A DNA stretch of 64,000 bases, from the NCBI GenBank assembly GCA_029876055.1, contig CM056877.1:868001-932000 (forward strand). The letters are read 5' to 3'. The position numbers and the translations under genes are program-made. How positions within the stretch are numbered: position 1 is the stretch's first letter; every line of letters starts with the position of its first letter. The notes beneath the pieces were generated by a model. That model saw only the letters and a program-made list of their open reading frames with translations. It was not told the DNA's origin and made no database searches. This document shows positions 59,256 through 64,000 of this stretch, piece after piece. This stretch comes from Madurella fahalii (taxonomy: Eukaryota; Ascomycota; Sordariomycetes; Sordariales).

Positions 59256-60211
59256 ATGGTGATCAATGACGACAAGGCTCCGGCTCAGGCTACCACAGAG
59301 CCCAGGCCGCCAAAGCAAGCCAAAGATACGGATGCAGAGGAAGACGCACAAATCGAGAGGTTCTCGCCCGAGGAAGAGGCTGCAAGTATACCCTACAACG
59401 CAGTTTACTGTCCAGCTCGTCGCACACTAGCTGACCCCTCCACTCTCGTTAGTCCATGGTAGCCGAGTCCAACTCGCAAAAGACCGAAGCGAACACCCTC
59501 TTCTCGTCAGGCAAATACGATGCTGCTATCAGCAAGTATGACGAGGCTCTCGCCGTATGCCCAACCTACCTGGACTACGAGCTGGCCGTCCTGCGATCCA
59601 ACATTGCCGCCTGCCACCTCAAGCTGGAAGAATGGAAGGAAGCCGTCAACAATGCCACCACTGCGCTAGACTGCCTCGAACGGCTGGAGCAGCAGGACAA
59701 AGCGAAGGAAAAGATGAAAACCGAGGAGATCAAAGCCGCCGAAAACGACGTCCCTGAGGCAGAAATCGTCAGCGCCGGCGCCGCCAAGGCCGGCCCCGCC
59801 TTGCCGACAAACCCGGATGATGACCCGTTGGGAGACGCCCACCGGAAACGCCAAGAAGACATCGCTCGAATACGTTCCAAGGCCTTGATGCGGAGAGCGC
59901 GCGCGAGGAGCGAACAGGGCGGGTGGTCAAACCTTGAAGGCGCGATTGAGGACTACAAGCGGCTATTAGGCATGGGAAACCTATCGGCAACCGACAAGAA
60001 AATCGTACAGGCGCAGCTCCGGGCACTGCCGCCACGCGCCAAGGCAGCTCAAGAGCAAGAGACAGCCGAAATGTGGGCTAAGCTCAAGGACTTGGGCAAC
60101 GGGCTACTCAAACCGTTTGGGCTAAGTACGGACAACTTCAAGATGGTCAAAGACGAGAAGACAGGAGGATACAGCATGAATTTTCAAGGGGGAGCAGGGA
60201 GCACGACTTAG
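59256..60211 (+). CDS. Tetratricopeptide repeat protein, Ttc1-like
   Basis: Exon 1 is 59256-59385 and exon 2 is 59463-60211; the 77-bp intron has GTATAC, branch CTGAC and a TAG acceptor, and gives 292 residues. The N-terminus is acidic with a conserved FSPEEEAA, then NTLFSSGKYDAAISKYDEAL and LRSNIAACHLKLEEWKEAVN, two TPR units at about 50-130, a third unit (ALMRRARARSE...AIEDYKRLL) and a C-terminal segment (MWAKLKDLGNGLLKPFGLST) typical of TTC1. TPR proteins of this type link Hsp70/Hsp90 clients. The intron acceptor is chosen to keep phase; an internal ATG at 59456 lies in the intron. Confidence 0.87.
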
Positions 60212-60831
60212 GCGGATTGCGCAACTTTGGTGTTCTCTTGGAGACCTGGGCTCTATACCGCATTGATCTGGCCGAAACACTCTGCACGGTAACGACTGCT
60301 CGCCCGTCGAACTGTACGGGAACCAGGGGCTGGCGCAGATATCCGTGCCCGAAGAGACGCATATCCGCGGCCTATGGCGCCACAAGGGGCACAGCCAAGG
60401 GAAATACATCCTTACGCTGGAACTTGCCGACTCGACTTTGGCAAAGGATTGCTATGACTCACACCCTCTGCGTTTGCCCGTAAACATACCTCCTCAGTCT
60501 TATCCTGTCGACACGTCCAATTGTCTTGGACGTACCGTTCCTGGTAGTTGCCCTGCCAAGCCCGCTAAACGGTGCCACAGAGTGGCCCACAAGGCCCCAC
60601 AGAACCGATAAACTGCTTATCAACCAACGCGGGGCGATTTTTGTCTTAAAAATCTCGAGGCTCAAAGTTGCCCCGCTGTTTGGCGCTGGAATAAACGTCC
60701 GCCGCCTGCTGCGCGCCTTCGACTGTCCTCGTAGCCTTCCGGCAACTCGTATCTGATATCGCTCCCGTCTGAAAGGGAGGCATCTCGGGACCAACATTCG
60801 ACATCAGCCAAAGCATCTCGACGCCGACACC
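60212..60831. other. Intergenic, upstream of nmd3
   Basis: About 620 bp. No gene supported; it includes the nmd3 promoter. Confidence 0.4.
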
Positions 60832-62522
60832 ATGGATCTCGACACACCCATGGGTCTCGATGGCCCCGTGGGCATGGCCCCGATGATGGGCACCGCGCGG
60901 ACCGGCGCAACGTGAGTTTCCCTAGGCGCGCCGTTGCTGCGCTGGAAGCTAAAGTGCTCGTAGAATCCTCTGCTGCAACTGCGGCGCTCCTATTGATGGC
61001 ACCGCCTCTGCTGGCGCCCTGTGCTATGACTGGTAGGTCTTGTTCCGCAGTATTTGGCCACCGGAAACCAATGGCTGACGTGAAATTGTAGCATCAAGTC
61101 GACTGTTGATATCTCCCAGGGTATACCACGAGAGGGCACTCTACACTTCTGCCGCGATTGCGACCGATGGCTCCTCCCCCCGCGAGCTGGGTGACGGCCG
61201 CCCCCGAGTCCAGAGAGCTGCTATCACTCTGCTTAAAACGGTTACGGAATCTGGGCAAAGTCCGAATTATAGACGCGCGGTTTGTCTGGACGGAGCCGCA
61301 CTCCCGCCGCATCAAAGTCAAAATCACCATCCAAGACTCGGTAGCCGACGGCGTCCTGATGCAGCAGAGCTTCGAGGTGGTCTATGTCGTCGCCACCCAA
61401 CAATGCCGCGAGTGTGCGAAATCGTACACGGCCAACGTCTGGCGGGCAGCGGTGCAAGTGCGGCAGAAGGTGACCCACAAGAGGACATTTCTCCTCTTGG
61501 AGCAGTTGATCCTCAAGCACCAGGCCCACCGGGACACGATAAACATCAAGGAGGAGAAGGACGGCATCGACTTCTACTTTGCGCAAAGAAACCAGGCCGA
61601 AGCTTTCATCCACTTCCTAAAATCCGTGGTCCCCGTCCACGTTAAAGATTCGAGGCATCTTATCTCGGCGGATACTCACACAGGCAACAAACAATACAAG
61701 TTTACCTACTCGGCCGAGATCGTCCCGGTGTGTAGAGAAGACCTAGTGGCGCTACCACTCAAGCTAGCAAAACAAATCGGCAACATCTCCCCGCTCGTCC
61801 TCTGCTGGCGGATAGGTACATCGGTCAACCTCCTTGACCCGAACACGCTGCAGACCGCCGAAGTCAGCTCCGATGTCTACTGGCGAGCGCCATTCCAGCC
61901 ACTCGCCGGAACGCCCGATATGGTGGAGTTCATCGTTATGGATATCGAACCCACAGGCCAGCGCAAGGGCAAGTGGCTGCTCTCTGAGGCCCAAGTAGCT
62001 AGGGCGTCCGACCTGGGCGTCAACGACAACACTTATTTTGCGAGGACGCACATCGGACATCTGCTGCGGCCGGGAGACTCGGTTCTGGGGTACATGCTCA
62101 CCGGCACGAACTTCAACTCGGCGGCGCTCGATGCCATCGAGGAGTCGCGAGCGTACGGGTCGACTATCCCCGACGTGGTGCTCGTCAAGAAGCACTATCC
62201 GAACAAGCGGAAGAATAAGAGGCGCAACTGGAAGCTGAAGCGCATGGCCAAGGACGAGGGCGAACTGCTACCCAAGGCGGCCGACCAGGAGCGCTTGGAG
62301 GCCGAGTACGAGATGTTCCTGAGGGATGTGGAAGAAGACGAAGAGCTGCGTGCAGCGTTGGCGCTGTACAAGAATCCCAAGAAGAAGAAGCAGCAGGACG
62401 CGGATGCCATGAGCATTGCCGAGACGGAGATGACGGCTGGAGAGGAAGACGGGCCAAAGATCAACATGGACGAGCTGCTGGATGACTTTGACGAGTTAGA
62501 AATTCAGGACCGTGAGGCTTGA
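60832..62522 (+). CDS. nmd3: 60S ribosomal export adaptor Nmd3, frameshifted
   Basis: Nmd3 is the Crm1-dependent nuclear export adaptor of pre-60S subunits and acts in cytoplasmic maturation. Exons 60832-60911, 60964-61032 and 61092-62522. Zinc-binding cysteines: ILCCNCG, ALCYDC, LHFCRDCDRW and QQCRECAKS. Then VRQKVTHKRTFLLLEQLILK, GIDFYFAQRNQAEAFIHFLK, DTHTGNKQYKFTYSAEIVPV and the basic VLVKKHYPNKRKNKRRNWKL, with an acidic tail. Frame is lost at a run of six Cs (61176-61181); one extra C restores RWLLPPASWVTAAPESRELL and whole codons (526 residues, near the yeast 518). Nmd3 is essential in yeast. Confidence 0.9.
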
Positions 62523-62887
62523 TGGGCTTTTTTTGCGGAGGGTTTTGTAGAACAAGTTAATTTGTGATGACCAGTTCTGCATCTCTAGGACTAGCCCTTC
62601 TGTGAAGACAGTCACCTAGACTACAAATTGGTTCGATCCACAGCAAATGACGCAGACATGCCGCATTCGTGTACCTGGATTCTTTTCCCCCAGTAGAATG
62701 GTTCGGCTTTGAGCAATGCTGCCGTTAGTTGCTCTCGCCCGTATAGGCACCTGAGTTGCGATCAGAGCAACAGCTAGGAGCCGGGACCGCACAAGCTCAG
62801 CCATGTTTCGTAAGATCATCCATCCGCTCTTCAGCTGACCTGCTGTCGGTCACGATGCGGTTGGACGCTTCCCGGCGTCTTATCACT
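62523..62887. other. Intergenic after nmd3
   Basis: About 365 bp between convergent genes. Nothing supported. Confidence 0.4.
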
Positions 62888-64000
62888 CTATCTCCCCGTC
62901 TTTGTTAAGTTGCCTCTGGAGAGGTTGAGGGGAGCCGGATAGTCTGAACCGCCGGTGCATTGCTCTGCGACGACCGGCGGCCGCTTATTGCCCAAGATGG
63001 GGCTGCCGCCGACATCGCCGCTATCCGTGTCTTCGATTGTGGGAGCGATGGCCTGGAGAAATATGTCCTCCAGCTCCACCAGCGTAGGATAGGCCCTGGG
63101 CGCCTGACGGATTTCGGGGAGCGGCTCGCCATGTCCGCGTAACTGCCTCGTGAAGCGGTTCCGGAAGCTGAATTCGCTGTGGAGGGGATCTGTTTGTGTT
63201 TGAGCGTGGCGGGTGGTGGGGCCGGTTGAAGTGGCTGGTCTGCCCGTCGGTATAGCTGTGTCACCGTGTGGGCCGCCGCGGGTCCTGACCGACTCCGGAG
63301 ACGCGCGGAGGGTTGGCATGTCGCTGATGGTCGCCGGCACCTGTCTGGATGCACGCCCTCTACGTCTCATCGTCCGTAGGACGGATCCGGATCGCTGGGA
63401 ATAGGCGTGATATGCCTGTCTTGGGGACGGCGTGGCAATAGGCAGTGAGTTCGCTCGATCGACGGTGCCTAGAGATGTGGAATGAGTGGTACGAGGTCCT
63501 GGCTCCGACTGGCAAGAGGCGCTGGACACATTTGGAGTAGACGGTCGTTTAATGTTGTCAGTGAAATACCGCCCGTCTGCAGAAGCAGCTTTATGAGAAC
63601 TCAAGCCGTGGTCTAGACGATTCGGTAGGGATGCCTTCATCAAGGACGAGTGTCTTGTACCATGTGAGCAAGCGGCTCTCTGAGGCTGAAGAGAGCCTCC
63701 TGACCATGATCCCAGTGGGCTGTTGTCGTTACTGCTACTCTCCGCTCGAGAGGTTGCTGCCGACTGCGAGTGGCCCCCTCGACTCACCAACGCACCTTTG
63801 CGCGGCTGGTGTAGGGGTCTCGGAGACGCTACAAGGGGAATTCCCAAGCGCAATGCCATGACACACTTCCTGAAAGCCGACTGCGTCTTGATGAACGGTT
63901 CCGTCCGCCAAACCTCTAGGTGATTCCAATCCTCCTGGTACCTCGACATGATGAGCAACTCCATCGGCGAACCTCTACCGTCCAATTCCTCATCAAGGAG
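62888..64000 (-). CDS. Hypothetical protein, truncated by the window edge
   Basis: An open minus-strand frame with its stop at 62888-62890 and no start inside the window; it reads on past 64000 (LLDEELDGRGSPMELLIMSR). The visible about 370 residues are Ser/Arg/Pro-rich and largely disordered, with one ordered start (YQEDWNHLEVWRTEPFIKTQ) and a short hydrophobic-acidic motif near the end (PTLVELEDIFLQAI). No domain recognised. Its length without stops supports coding. Confidence 0.55.
   Translation of the reverse strand, partial: LLDEELDGRGSPMELLIMSRYQEDWNHLEVWRTEPFIKTQSAFRKCVMALRLGIPLVASPRPLHQPRKGALVSRGGHSQSAATSRAESSSNDNSPLGSWSGGSLQPQRAACSHGTRHSSLMKASLPNRLDHGLSSHKAASADGRYFTDNIKRPSTPNVSSASCQSEPGPRTTHSTSLGTVDRANSLPIATPSPRQAYHAYSQRSGSVLRTMRRRGRASRQVPATISDMPTLRASPESVRTRGGPHGDTAIPTGRPATSTGPTTRHAQTQTDPLHSEFSFRNRFTRQLRGHGEPLPEIRQAPRAYPTLVELEDIFLQAIAPTIEDTDSGDVGGSPILGNKRPPVVAEQCTGGSDYPAPLNLSRGNLTKTGR

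Noticed and set aside
1..64000. CRISPR arrays, bacterial operons or prophage
   Set aside because: No spaced direct repeats or bacterial gene organisation; spliced fungal genes throughout.

Overview
This window comes from the nuclear genome of a filamentous ascomycete (Pezizomycotina, most likely a sordariomycete). Genes are interrupted by short introns of about 47-143 bp with GT...AG ends and CTRAC-type branch points. Families typical of such fungi are present: FunK1 kinases, HET and NACHT proteins, Zn2Cys6 regulators, Atg33 and Asa1. Several old gene copies carry stop codons of the TGG-to-TAG kind, which fits repeat-induced point mutation. There are no bacterial-type operons and no CRISPR array. 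Species cannot be named from the sequence alone.

Layout. 1-2.6 kb holds no gene I can support. 2.6-12.1 kb is a gene-bearing segment: an F-box protein, a zinc-ribbon/short-chain dehydrogenase fusion, tRNA-Val, a small I78-type protease inhibitor, the ribosome-recycling factor Tma20, a Helitron relic, tRNA-Ser and the mitophagy protein Atg33. 13-41 kb is an accessory, relic-rich island. It contains tRNA-Leu, a broken serine carboxypeptidase, a dead FunK1 kinase, a roughly 1,600-residue CorA-like membrane protein, a disrupted multi-pass membrane protein, a NACHT NTPase, a dead membrane-anchored family member, an intact HET protein, an ankyrin scrap and a dead HET copy. From 41.6 kb to the right edge is a conserved core block: pantothenate synthetase, RNase P subunit Pop4, an APH-type kinase, a glycerol-3-phosphate/DHAP acyltransferase, Asa1, a Zn2Cys6 regulator, a HAD phosphatase, a Ttc1-like TPR protein, the 60S export adaptor Nmd3 and an edge-truncated ORF.

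How the genes relate. The core block serves basic processes: CoA precursor synthesis, tRNA maturation, lipid synthesis, TOR/ASTRA chaperoning and ribosome export. The island holds the classes tied in fungi to allorecognition and innate immunity (HET, NACHT), next to large membrane proteins and decayed relatives, as expected of a fast-turnover region.

The most striking observation concerns reading frames. At least five otherwise intact, conserved genes (Pop4, Nmd3, the acyltransferase, the APH-type kinase, the CorA-like protein) lose frame at one point, each time at a G or C run that is one base too short. In every case the exon lengths sum to whole codons only if one base is added. Because Pop4 and Nmd3 are essential in yeast, consensus errors in G/C homopolymers are the likeliest cause, so several apparent pseudogenes here need that caution. 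Exon coordinates in the entries were worked out by hand from splice signals and frame.
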